A DNA stretch of 64,000 nucleotides, from positions 124,001 to 188,000 of the forward strand of contig NZ_LMDV01000009.1 in NCBI RefSeq assembly GCF_001425175.1, in the 5' to 3' direction. The notes below the pieces were generated by a model. That model did not search any database, had not been told where the DNA came from, and was given only the letters and a program-made list of their open reading frames with translations. A program made the position numbers and the translations under genes. Source of the DNA: Nocardioides sp. Root1257. GTDB taxonomy: Bacteria; Actinomycetota; Actinomycetes; Propionibacteriales; Nocardioidaceae. Every line of letters begins with the position of its first letter. The stretch's first letter is position 1. Positions 35,369-42,549 of the stretch are shown one piece after another.

Positions 35369-36541
35369 ATGCGCACCCAGGTCGCCATCATCGGCGCGGG
35401 CCCGTCCGGGCTGCTCCTGTCCCACCTGCTCGCGGCCGACGGCGTCGAGTCGGTGGTCGTCGAGACCCGCACCGAGGAGTACGTCGCCGGGCGGATCCGC
35501 GCCGGCATCCTCGAGCAGTCCACGGTCGACCTGCTGCGCGAGGTCGGGCTCGGCGACCGGCTCGACCGCGAGGGCGACCCGCACCGGGGCATCTACCTCC
35601 AGTGGCCCGAGGAGCGGCACCACCTCGACTTCGTCGACCTCACCGGCCGCTCGGTCTTCGTCTACGGCCAGACCGAGGTGCAGAAGGACCTGGTCGCGGC
35701 CCGCACCGCCGCCGGGCAGGAGGTCCACTACGGCGTCAGCGACACCGCCCTCCACGACCTCGACACCGATCGGCCGTCGGTCACGTTCACCGACGAGCAC
35801 GGCGTCCAGCAACGCCTCGAGGCCGACGTCGTGGTCGGCTGCGACGGCTCGTTCGGCCCGTCGCGCGAGGCGGTCCCGGCCGCGCTGCGTCGTACGTGGG
35901 AGAAGACGTATCCCTACTCCTGGTTGGGGATCCTCGCCGACGTCGCTCCCTCGACGGACGAGCTGATCTACGCGTGGCACCCCGATGGCTTCGCGATGCA
36001 CTCGATGCGCTCGGCGACGGTGTCGCGGCTCTACCTCCAGGTCCCGAACGACACGAAGATCGACGACTGGTCCGACGACCGGATCTGGGACGCGCTCGCG
36101 ACCCGGCTCGGCCACGGGCAGGACGGCTGGCAGCTCACCCCCGGACCGGTCACCGACAAGAGCGTGCTGCCGATGCGGTCGTTCGTGCAGCAGCCGATGC
36201 GGCACGGCCGCCTGTTCCTGGCGGGCGACGCCGCGCACATCGTGCCGCCGACCGGCGCCAAGGGCCTCAACCTCGCGGTCGCCGACGTCGCGCTGCTCGC
36301 GCCGGCGCTCACGGCGCTGCTCAAGGGCGACGCCGCCCTCGCCGACTCCTACTCCGACGCCGCCCTGCGCCGGGTCTGGCGCTGCACCCACTTCTCCTGG
36401 TGGATGACGACGATGCTGCACGCGAGCGGCGACCCGTTCGACGAGCAGCTCCAGCTCGCCCAGCTGCGGTGGGTCACGTCGAGCGAGGCCGGCGCGACCG
36501 GGCTCGCCGAGAACTACGCGGGCCTCCCCATCGGCTTCTGA
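35369..36541 (+). CDS. pobA: 4-hydroxybenzoate 3-monooxygenase
   Basis: 390 residues, ATG 35369. The FAD motif is IIGAGPSG (8-15). RIRAGILEQSTVDLL is a hallmark of PobA, and GDAAHIVPPTGAKGLNLAVAD is the GD motif region. It converts 4-hydroxybenzoate to protocatechuate, feeding the adjacent pca genes. Length matches characterised enzymes (about 390-394). Confidence 0.96.
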   Translation: MRTQVAIIGAGPSGLLLSHLLAADGVESVVVETRTEEYVAGRIRAGILEQSTVDLLREVGLGDRLDREGDPHRGIYLQWPEERHHLDFVDLTGRSVFVYGQTEVQKDLVAARTAAGQEVHYGVSDTALHDLDTDRPSVTFTDEHGVQQRLEADVVVGCDGSFGPSREAVPAALRRTWEKTYPYSWLGILADVAPSTDELIYAWHPDGFAMHSMRSATVSRLYLQVPNDTKIDDWSDDRIWDALATRLGHGQDGWQLTPGPVTDKSVLPMRSFVQQPMRHGRLFLAGDAAHIVPPTGAKGLNLAVADVALLAPALTALLKGDAALADSYSDAALRRVWRCTHFSWWMTTMLHASGDPFDEQLQLAQLRWVTSSEAGATGLAENYAGLPIGF

Positions 36542-36615
36542 ACTCGTCCGGACTCACAGGCTGCGTACAGGAACTCCTCGGCCTAACAGCAGGATCCTCC
36601 GTTGAACTTGTGACC

Positions 36616-37959
36616 ATGAGCGACGAGTCCAACAACTTCGACGAGACGCGCCCGATCGAGCGCAGTCCGCAGCCCCCCGCCTACGACCCCTACGGCAACC
36701 CCTACCAGGACCCGTACGGCGGCCCCTTCCAGCAGGCAGCCCCGCACCCTGCCCCCGTCCGAGCAGCCCGCAGCGGGTGGAGCTGGCGCTCCTCGCTCGC
36801 CGGCGCCGTCGCCGGTGGCGTCATCGCCGCGTCGGTCGCGGTCCCGGTCAGCTGGGCCCTCGCCAGCGGCGGCGGCCAGAGCACCGTCGCCGACGCCCCG
36901 GCCACCGCTCCCCAGCAGCTGCCGGAGCCCGGCGACTCCGGCAGCTCCGGCCAGGCACCCGACACGGGCCAGCAGGGCGGCACCGACCCGTTCGGGTACG
37001 GCGCCCCGGGCGGCCAGCTCGGCGGCAGCACCAGCAACCAGACCGGCGACCAGACCGACGCGAGCGCCGACCAGTCGCAGGGCGTCGTGCTGATCGACAC
37101 CGAGACGACCGCGGGCGAGGCCGCCGGCACCGGCCTGGTGCTCGACTCCTCCGGCATCGTGCTCACCAACTACCACGTCGTCGAGGGCTCGACCTCGGTC
37201 AAGGTCACCATCGCCACGACCGGCGCGACGTACGACGCCAAGGTCCTCGGTCACGACCAGGAGGCCGACGTCGCCCTGCTCCAGCTCGACGGCGCCAGCG
37301 GCCTCGCGACCGTGAAACTCGACGACGACGGCGACCCGGCGGTCTCCGACGAGGTCACCGCGGTCGGCAACGCGCAGGGCCAGGGCTACCTCTCGGCCTC
37401 GACCGGCTCCGTCGTCGACCTCGACCAGTCGATCGACACCCAGTCCGAGGGCACCGTCGAGGGCGAGCACCTCACCGGGCTGATCGAGACCAACGCGTAC
37501 GTCGTCGGCGGCTACTCCGGCGGCGCCCTCCTCGACAGCGAGGGCGAGGTCGTCGGCATCACGACGGCAGCGTCCAGCGGCGGCGTCGCGCAGAGCTACG
37601 CCGTGCCGATCGAGGACGCCCTCCAGGTCGTCCAGAAGATCGAGGACGGGTCCGAGACGGACGGCGTGCAGGTCGGCGCCTCGCCGTACCTCGGCATCGC
37701 GATCAGCCAGGACGCCACCGGGACCTCCGGCGGCGTCGAGGTCGGGCAGGTCCAGAGCGGCGGCGCCGCGGCCCAGGCCGGCATCGAGGCCGGGGCCACC
37801 ATCACCGGGATCGACGGCACCGCCATCACGTCGTACGACGTGCTCAAGTCGACCCTCGCGACCTACCAGCCCGGCGACTCGGTGACGCTGCGCTGGGCCG
37901 ACACCTCGGGCGCCACGCACAGCGCCCAGGTGACCCTCGGTGAGTCGCCGGTCAACTAG
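36616..37959 (+). CDS. Membrane-anchored HtrA/DegP-like serine protease with PDZ domain
   Basis: 447 residues. The cytoplasmic N-terminus is Pro/Tyr-rich (PPAYDPYGNPYQDPYGG), followed by one membrane helix (about 57-82), a Gly/Ser/Gln-rich linker to about 150, and a trypsin-like domain. The triad is His in NYHVV, Asp in ADVALL and Ser in GGYSGGAL; the last replaces the usual GNSGG with GYSGG. A C-terminal PDZ domain starts near 350. Likely roles are envelope quality control or regulated cleavage of surface proteins. A hairpin terminator follows directly. Confidence 0.9.
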   Translation: MSDESNNFDETRPIERSPQPPAYDPYGNPYQDPYGGPFQQAAPHPAPVRAARSGWSWRSSLAGAVAGGVIAASVAVPVSWALASGGGQSTVADAPATAPQQLPEPGDSGSSGQAPDTGQQGGTDPFGYGAPGGQLGGSTSNQTGDQTDASADQSQGVVLIDTETTAGEAAGTGLVLDSSGIVLTNYHVVEGSTSVKVTIATTGATYDAKVLGHDQEADVALLQLDGASGLATVKLDDDGDPAVSDEVTAVGNAQGQGYLSASTGSVVDLDQSIDTQSEGTVEGEHLTGLIETNAYVVGGYSGGALLDSEGEVVGITTAASSGGVAQSYAVPIEDALQVVQKIEDGSETDGVQVGASPYLGIAISQDATGTSGGVEVGQVQSGGAAAQAGIEAGATITGIDGTAITSYDVLKSTLATYQPGDSVTLRWADTSGATHSAQVTLGESPVN

Positions 37960-37987
37960 CCCGGATCTGACACTGGTCCAGACCGGG
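37960..37987 (+). terminator. Hairpin directly after the protease gene
   Basis: CCCGG, a one-base bulge and TCTG pair with CAGA and CCGGG across a nine-base loop, starting at the base after the TAG stop. There is no T-run, as is usual in this high-GC group. Another small hairpin, GTGAC-gcca-GTCAC, follows at 37987-38000. Confidence 0.5.
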
Positions 37988-38008
37988 TGACGCCAGTCAC
38001 AACCTTTC

Positions 38009-38083
38009 GGTTCTCCCCTCGTTGCTCGTGGGTACGAGTCGCTCGTCCGCCTTCCGCGGGCAGCGGAAGACGAGGGGAGAACC
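38009..38083 (+). promoter_or_regulatory. Branched leader that can mask the ribosome-binding site
   Basis: A perfect 14-bp stem joins GGTTCTCCCCTCGT (38009-38022) to its complement at 38070-38083, one base before the ATG. The 3' strand contains the Shine-Dalgarno GGGGAGA. Two hairpins sit inside: CTCGT-gggt-ACGAG (38025-38038) and CTTCCGC-gggca-GCGGAAG (38051-38069), making a three-way junction. CTCGT occurs three times and ACGAG twice, so strands can exchange. AACC-tttc-GGTT (38001-38012) competes with the outer stem. This is the shape of a translational riboswitch or thermosensor; no known class was recognised. Confidence 0.6.
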
Positions 38084-38084
38084 C

Positions 38085-38816
38085 ATGTTCAGGCACCTGA
38101 TGAAGGCCCTGCTCGCGCTGTGTGTGGTGGCGTCGATATCGTTCGTCGGCACCACGGCCGCGAGCGCGGCCGGCCACGGCGCGGACCGGGCCGCGAGCGC
38201 GGAGCGGGCCGCCGGCTCGTGCGCCAAGCAGAAGAACCGAGCGGTCAAGGCCAAGAAGGCCTCGCACCGCGCGGACAAGCGCGTCAAGAAGGCCAAGAAG
38301 ACCCAGAAGCGCGCGGACACCAGCAAGCAGCGGCATGCCGCGAGCAAGAAGCTGAAGAAGGCCAAGAAGCACCAGCGCGCAGCCCACCGGCACCTGAAGC
38401 AGGCCAAGAAGGCGTACGCCAAGTGCCGCAAGGCCCACAGCGGCGGTGGCGGCGGTGGCGGTGGCGGCGGCGGGGCCAGCGCCCTGCAGCCCGCGTGCGA
38501 CGCCGGCCTCCCGCAGGCGATCTGCGACGCGTTCGCCCAGCTGCCGAACCCGGGCGGCGACGGCGGGGCCTCCCCGATCCAGCCGCTCTGCGACGCCGGC
38601 GCGCCCCAGGCGATCTGCGACGCCGCGAGCGGAGCGCCCGGCCCCGGCGGTGCCTCGCCGATCCAGCCGCTCTGCGACGCCGGCCTCCCGCAGCAGTTCT
38701 GCGATGCCGGCAGCGGTGGCACCCCGGACCCGTCCACGATCTGCACCGTGCTGCCGATCCCCGGCCTGTGCCCCAGCGGACTGCTCCGACAGGGAGTTCG
38801 CGCCCGCGCAGCCTGA
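38085..38816 (+). CDS. Secreted Lys/Ala-rich protein with Cys-containing repeats
   Basis: 243 residues. Signal peptide 1-29 (ends TAASAA). Residues about 30-118 are Lys/Ala/Arg-rich with two Cys (histone-H1-like composition, VKKAKKTQKRADTSKQ), probably a long helix or nucleic-acid/polyanion-binding arm. A pure Gly run (about 120-130) leads to three repeats of the form QP-x-CDAG-x-PQ-x-x-CDA, each with two Cys. A further Cys pair is near the C-terminus. The paired Cys suggest disulfides outside the cell. No family recognised. Its leader is the structured element at 38009-38083. Confidence 0.75.
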   Translation: MFRHLMKALLALCVVASISFVGTTAASAAGHGADRAASAERAAGSCAKQKNRAVKAKKASHRADKRVKKAKKTQKRADTSKQRHAASKKLKKAKKHQRAAHRHLKQAKKAYAKCRKAHSGGGGGGGGGGGASALQPACDAGLPQAICDAFAQLPNPGGDGGASPIQPLCDAGAPQAICDAASGAPGPGGASPIQPLCDAGLPQQFCDAGSGGTPDPSTICTVLPIPGLCPSGLLRQGVRARAA

Positions 38817-38847
38817 GCAGCCCGTAGGCGTGCCCTAGGGTCGCGCC

Positions 38848-39567
38848 GTGGACGCGATCCTTGCTGCGGTCGTGGTCGTCACGCTCGTCGTGACGGCCAC
38901 GACTGCTGTCCGGGCCAAGCGGTCCGGGCATCCCCTCGGCGCCGGCATCCGCGGCGTCGGCGCGGCTCGGAGCATCGGCACCGGCCTGGCCATCGCGACG
39001 GCCGGGATGCTGACGACCACCGGCCTGATGGCGCTCGCCGGTGTCGCGCACGTCGACGGGGTCGACTTCGACCCTCTCCTGCTGCTCCTCGGTCTGCTGG
39101 TGTTCTCGCTCTCCGGGTACGCCGAGGAGCTGCTGTTCCGGGTGCTCATGCTCGGCGGCCTGGTTCGCCTGACCGGCCGCCCCTGGCTCGCGCTGGGTCT
39201 GATGGCCGCGATGGTCGGCGCCTTCCACCTCGCGACCACCGCCCACACCACCGCCCTGTCGGTCGCGAGCAGCACCCTCGGCGGCGTCATGTACGGCGTC
39301 GCGTTCCTCCGCACCGGCACCCTCTGGCTCGGCCTGGGCATCCACGTCGGCTGGAACTGGATCCAGGGCACGGTGCTGGGCTTCACCGTCAGTGGCACCG
39401 ACGACTACAGCGGCGCGCTGCTCCAGGTGCACACCTCGGGAGCCGACTGGCTCGGCGGCGGCAGCTACGGGCCGGAGGGCAGCGTCCTGTCGCTGGTCGG
39501 CAGGCTGGTGATCATCGGACTGATCGTCCTCGTCACCCGTCCCGCTCCGGGACCGGGTCGCCCTTGA
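38848..39567 (+). CDS. CPBP-family intramembrane metalloprotease
   Basis: 239 residues, GTG start, six to seven hydrophobic segments. The motifs of the CAAX-protease/bacteriocin-processing family are present in order: EELLFR (EExxxR), FHLATTAHT (FxxxH) and GIHVGWNW (HxxxN/B). Active site lies in the membrane. Substrate unknown; no bacteriocin precursor is nearby. It ends 35 bases inside the convergent PGPGW gene. Confidence 0.88.
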   Translation: MDAILAAVVVVTLVVTATTAVRAKRSGHPLGAGIRGVGAARSIGTGLAIATAGMLTTTGLMALAGVAHVDGVDFDPLLLLLGLLVFSLSGYAEELLFRVLMLGGLVRLTGRPWLALGLMAAMVGAFHLATTAHTTALSVASSTLGGVMYGVAFLRTGTLWLGLGIHVGWNWIQGTVLGFTVSGTDDYSGALLQVHTSGADWLGGGSYGPEGSVLSLVGRLVIIGLIVLVTRPAPGPGRP

Positions 39568-39994
39568 TCCGGTACTTCCAGTAGCTGTAGGCCAGCAGCC
39601 CCAGGGCGATGAAGCCGGAGAGCACGAGCGTCACCCCGGTCGCCGGGCCGCCGACGAGCCACCACGACTCGCGCACCGGCCACCAGCCGGGCGCGGCCGG
39701 GTCGACGATCCAGAGGACCCCGAAGGCCAGGATGGCCAGGCCGCCGAGCGCCGACAGCGCGACCCGCCACCAGGTCTCGACGCCCTCGGAGGCGGCGCGC
39801 TTCGCCATCCGCTCGACCGGCGCCACGCGACGCTCGGCCCACTCGTACTGCTGGGAGAGCACGACCAGACCGGCGAAGAGCATCAGCAGCCCGGGGCCGG
39901 GCAGCACCAGCGCCGCGATGCCCGCGAGCACGAGGGTCCAGCCGACGATCTCGAGGAGGATGCGCTTCGCGTGGCGGCCGCCGGGGAACCCCAT
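39533..39994 (-). CDS. PGPGW-type transmembrane protein
   Basis: 153 residues, four hydrophobic segments. ALVLPGPGLLMLFAGLVVLS carries the LPGPG motif of the putative transmembrane PGPGW family (TIGR02611-like). An amphipathic stretch, EWAERRVAPVERMAKRA, follows. Function not known. It overlaps the convergent CPBP gene by 35 bases. Confidence 0.8.
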   Translation of the reverse strand: MGFPGGRHAKRILLEIVGWTLVLAGIAALVLPGPGLLMLFAGLVVLSQQYEWAERRVAPVERMAKRAASEGVETWWRVALSALGGLAILAFGVLWIVDPAAPGWWPVRESWWLVGGPATGVTLVLSGFIALGLLAYSYWKYRIKGDPVPERDG

Positions 39995-40034
39995 GCCGGA
40001 AGCCTGCCAGACGTCGTCAAGCAGGCGACGTGGC

Positions 40035-40697
40035 TCAGGCGGCCAGGCTCAGGTCGTCGCGAGCCACGTCCGGGTCGATGCCGTCGGGCAGGCGCACCAG
40101 CCGCGCGTGCACGTGCGGGGGTACGGCGAGCCGGGTCAGGATCAGCACCGCGCCGCTGGTGGCGACCAGGGCGTAGATGAGGTTGGCGTCGATGTCGGCG
40201 AGGAGTCCGTACGCGCCGGCGAGGGCGGCGTCGACGATCAGCATCGACCACGCAGAGGCCGCGATCGCGGACACGTCGTGGGAGCGCCAGGCCGTCACTG
40301 CGGCCGGACCGACCATCAGCGTGATCGAGCAGCCGAGCGCGACGATGATCGGGCGCGAGCCGAGCACCGGCACCAGCGCGGTGAGCGTCGCGATCGTGAG
40401 CGCCCAGACGAGGGGCAGCCACAGCCGCGTCCGGTCGCCGCCGCGACGCCACGCCAGGACCATCGCGCCCGCCGTACCGGGCAGGGCGAGGAGTGCCGGG
40501 AGGACGACCCAGACCTCGTGCTCGACGACGCCGAAGATCGTCCAGGCGATGCCGCTGACCGTCGAGTTCGCGAGCGCGGCGACGCTCACGCCGGCGGCGC
40601 TGCCGGTGCGCGCGAGCTTGCGCATCTGGGGGACGGTGTAGGCGAACGCGAGGAGCGTGCCGGCGAGGCCGACGAGGGTCGCGAGCGAGAGGTGCAC
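40035..40697 (-). CDS. PQ-loop / SemiSWEET-like transporter, duplicated
   Basis: 220 residues, about seven membrane segments. The first half has the PQ-loop pattern (VPQMRKLARTGSAAGVS, then NSTVSGIAWTIFGV), which fits the three-helix SemiSWEET repeat. The second half has a weaker copy without the PQ (ITLMVGPAAVTAW). The total is SWEET-like in size. It may move small sugars or amino acids. Ends with a short acidic cytoplasmic tail. Confidence 0.7.
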   Translation of the reverse strand: MHLSLATLVGLAGTLLAFAYTVPQMRKLARTGSAAGVSVAALANSTVSGIAWTIFGVVEHEVWVVLPALLALPGTAGAMVLAWRRGGDRTRLWLPLVWALTIATLTALVPVLGSRPIIVALGCSITLMVGPAAVTAWRSHDVSAIAASAWSMLIVDAALAGAYGLLADIDANLIYALVATSGAVLILTRLAVPPHVHARLVRLPDGIDPDVARDDLSLAA

Positions 40698-40870
40698 GGG
40701 CTTCTTCTTCTGGACACAGACGACGGCCGCCGTGTGCTGGCCACTCTCGTGGGCACACGACGACCGTCGTCGGGCTGACTTGGGGATCGTTGGTCGGCGG
40801 CGTCACGCCTGCCGACCGGGCAATCCTACGTCGCTTTCGGACCAGAAACGACCAAAAGTAAGCACCGTCA

Positions 40871-40884
40871 GGGTGACGTCACCC
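40871..40884. repeat. Perfect 14-bp palindrome GGGTGACGTCACCC
   Basis: Uninterrupted palindrome in the 232-base gap between the SemiSWEET-like and enoyl-CoA hydratase genes, both leftward. It lies 46 bases after the hydratase stop and 174 bases before the transporter start. It could be a regulator site or a small terminator. The rest of the gap shows nothing else. Confidence 0.5.
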
Positions 40885-40929
40885 ACAGATCGTCCCGAAT
40901 ATTCATCTGCGGGCAGGAAATAGTTCGGC

Positions 40930-41694
40930 CTAGCGACCCTTCCACACAGGAGGTCGCTTCTCCGCGAACGCCGTCGCACCTTCCGTCGCGTCCTCCGACA
41001 CGAAGACCGGCATCATCACCTCGCCCTGCCGGGCCCACATCTCGTCGGCGGACCAGTCGGCGGAGGAGCGGGCGATCTGCTTGGTCACGGCGACCGCGAG
41101 CGGGCCGTTGGCCGCGACGGCGGCGGCCAGCTCGAGGGCGCCGTCGAGCGCGCCACCCTCGGCGGTGACCCGGTTGACCAGCCCGAGCTCGGCGGCCCGG
41201 CCGGCCGTGATCGGGTCCCCGGTCAGCAGCATCTCCATCGCGATGGTCTGCGGGATCCGCCGCGGCAGCAGCATCGCCGCACCGGCGCCCGCGACCAGCG
41301 CGCGCTTGACCTCCGGTACGCCGAACCTCGCGCTCTCGGCGGCGACGACCAGGTCGCACGCCAGGAGCAGCTCGAACCCGCCCGCGACGGCCCAGCCCTC
41401 GACCGCGCCGATCAGCGGCTTGCGGGGCGGCCGCTCGGTGATGCCACCGAGCCCGCGCCCCTCGATGCTCGGCACCTCGCCGCGCAGGAACGCCTTGAGG
41501 TCCATGCCCGCGCTGAACGTCTCGCCGGCGCCCGTCAGCACCCCGACCCAGAGGTCGTCGCTGGCGTCGAGCTCGTCGACGGCCGCGGCGATCCCCGCCG
41601 CGACGGCGCCATTGATCGCGTTCTTCGCCTCGGGCCGGTTGATCGTGATGACCTGGACGCCGTCACGCCGTTCGACCAGTACCTCGTCGGCCAT
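40930..41694 (-). CDS. Enoyl-CoA hydratase/isomerase family protein
   Basis: 254 residues, crotonase fold. NRPEAKNAIN is the N-terminal signature, and AGMDLKAFL and GWAVAGGFELLLACDLVVAA form the oxyanion hole and CoA pocket. The first acidic catalytic position is replaced in the GVPEVKRAL region as expected, but specificity cannot be called. Good RBS (GGGAGCACCACCC). Adjacent to the F420 reductase gene but separated from it by a strong hairpin. Confidence 0.88.
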   Translation of the reverse strand: MADEVLVERRDGVQVITINRPEAKNAINGAVAAGIAAAVDELDASDDLWVGVLTGAGETFSAGMDLKAFLRGEVPSIEGRGLGGITERPPRKPLIGAVEGWAVAGGFELLLACDLVVAAESARFGVPEVKRALVAGAGAAMLLPRRIPQTIAMEMLLTGDPITAGRAAELGLVNRVTAEGGALDGALELAAAVAANGPLAVAVTKQIARSSADWSADEMWARQGEVMMPVFVSEDATEGATAFAEKRPPVWKGR

Positions 41695-41723
41695 GGGTGG
41701 TGCTCCCCTCAGAGTCGTCCGGA

Positions 41724-41782
41724 TAGTCCCTGACGTTTTCGCCCCGATCCTGTCGGACGAGGGGCCGAATCGTCAGGGACTA
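41724..41782. terminator. Long hairpin between F420 reductase and hydratase genes
   Basis: 22-base arms (41724-41745 and 41761-41782) match at 19 positions, with the outer 12 (TAGTCCCTGACG and complement) perfect; the loop is 15 bases. It lies 13 bases after the stop of the leftward F420:NADP reductase gene, so termination is the simplest role. Arm length exceeds a normal terminator, and it may belong to another intergenic repeat family. Confidence 0.6.
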
Positions 41783-41795
41783 CCCCGCCGCGCGG

Positions 41796-42473
41796 TCAGA
41801 CGTCCGTGACCCGGATGCCGGCGTGCGCCTTGTAGCGGCGGTTGACGGAGATCAGGTTGGCGGTGAGGGCCTCGACCTGGTGGGCGTTGCGGAGGCGACC
41901 GCCGTACACGCCGCGGACGCCGGGGATCGTGGTGCAGAGGTCCTGGACCAGGTCGGTGGCCTCGCGGACGTCGCCGAGGACGAGGACGTCGGTGTCGACG
42001 GAGGCGACCTCGGGGTCCTCGAGGAGTACGGCGGAGACGTTGTGGAAGGCACCCACGACGGTCGAGTCGGCGAGGATCCCCTGCGCCTGCTGGGCGGCCG
42101 AGCCCTCCTCGACGGGCAGCGCGTACGCGCCCTGCTTGTCGAAGCCGAGCGGGTTCACGCAGTCGACGACGACCTTGCCGGCCAGCTCGGACCGCAGCGA
42201 CTCGAGGAGCTCGCCGTGCCCGTCCCACGGTACGGCGACCACGACGATGTCGCCGGCCGCAGCGGCGCCTGCGTTGTCCGCGCCAGTGACGGTGCCGCCG
42301 ACGGCCTCGGCCAGCGTGGCCGCCGCCTCCTCGGCGCGGTCCGCGCTGCGGCTCCCGATCACCACGGGCACTCCGGCCGCGGCGAAGCGGCGGGCCAGGC
42401 CGCGGCCCTGGGGTCCGGTGCCGCCCAGCACCGCGACGGTCTTGCCGGTCAGAGATTCAGGCAGGTTGCTCAT
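41796..42473 (-). CDS. npdG: F420H2:NADP+ oxidoreductase
   Basis: 225 residues. VAVLGGTGPQGRGLARRFA is the Rossmann NADP-binding loop, and VVIGSRSADRAEEAA provides the phosphate-binding Ser/Arg. The overall form is that of archaeal and actinobacterial Fno/NpdG. It passes hydride between NADPH and cofactor F420, supplying reduced F420 to dependent reductases. Divergent from the MFS gene, with a 12-bp stem palindrome in the gap. Confidence 0.88.
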   Translation of the reverse strand: MSNLPESLTGKTVAVLGGTGPQGRGLARRFAAAGVPVVIGSRSADRAEEAAATLAEAVGGTVTGADNAGAAAAGDIVVVAVPWDGHGELLESLRSELAGKVVVDCVNPLGFDKQGAYALPVEEGSAAQQAQGILADSTVVGAFHNVSAVLLEDPEVASVDTDVLVLGDVREATDLVQDLCTTIPGVRGVYGGRLRNAHQVEALTANLISVNRRYKAHAGIRVTDV

Positions 42474-42503
42474 GCCGACACTCTGTCAGCCTGGCGACCA
42501 GCC

Positions 42504-42540
42504 GAGGGGGTGAGGCAAGGTGGTGCACCTCACACCCCTC
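42504..42540 (+). promoter_or_regulatory. Strong palindrome directly before MFS ribosome-binding site
   Basis: GAGGGGGTGAGG (42504-42515) pairs with CCTCAC (42528-42533) and CCCCTC (42535-42540), giving 12 bp with a single A bulge and a 12-base loop. GGTGCACC is nested at the loop edge. The Shine-Dalgarno GGAGG (42541-42545) begins on the next base. As DNA it could be an exporter-repressor operator; as RNA it could control initiation. No regulator gene is next to it. Confidence 0.55.
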
Positions 42541-42549
42541 GGAGGTTCG

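Noticed and set aside
38050..38070. Third copy of the IclR CTTCC/GGAAG box
   Set aside because: Half-sites match but the spacing is nine instead of seven and it lies inside the structured leader, where the RNA hairpin explains it.
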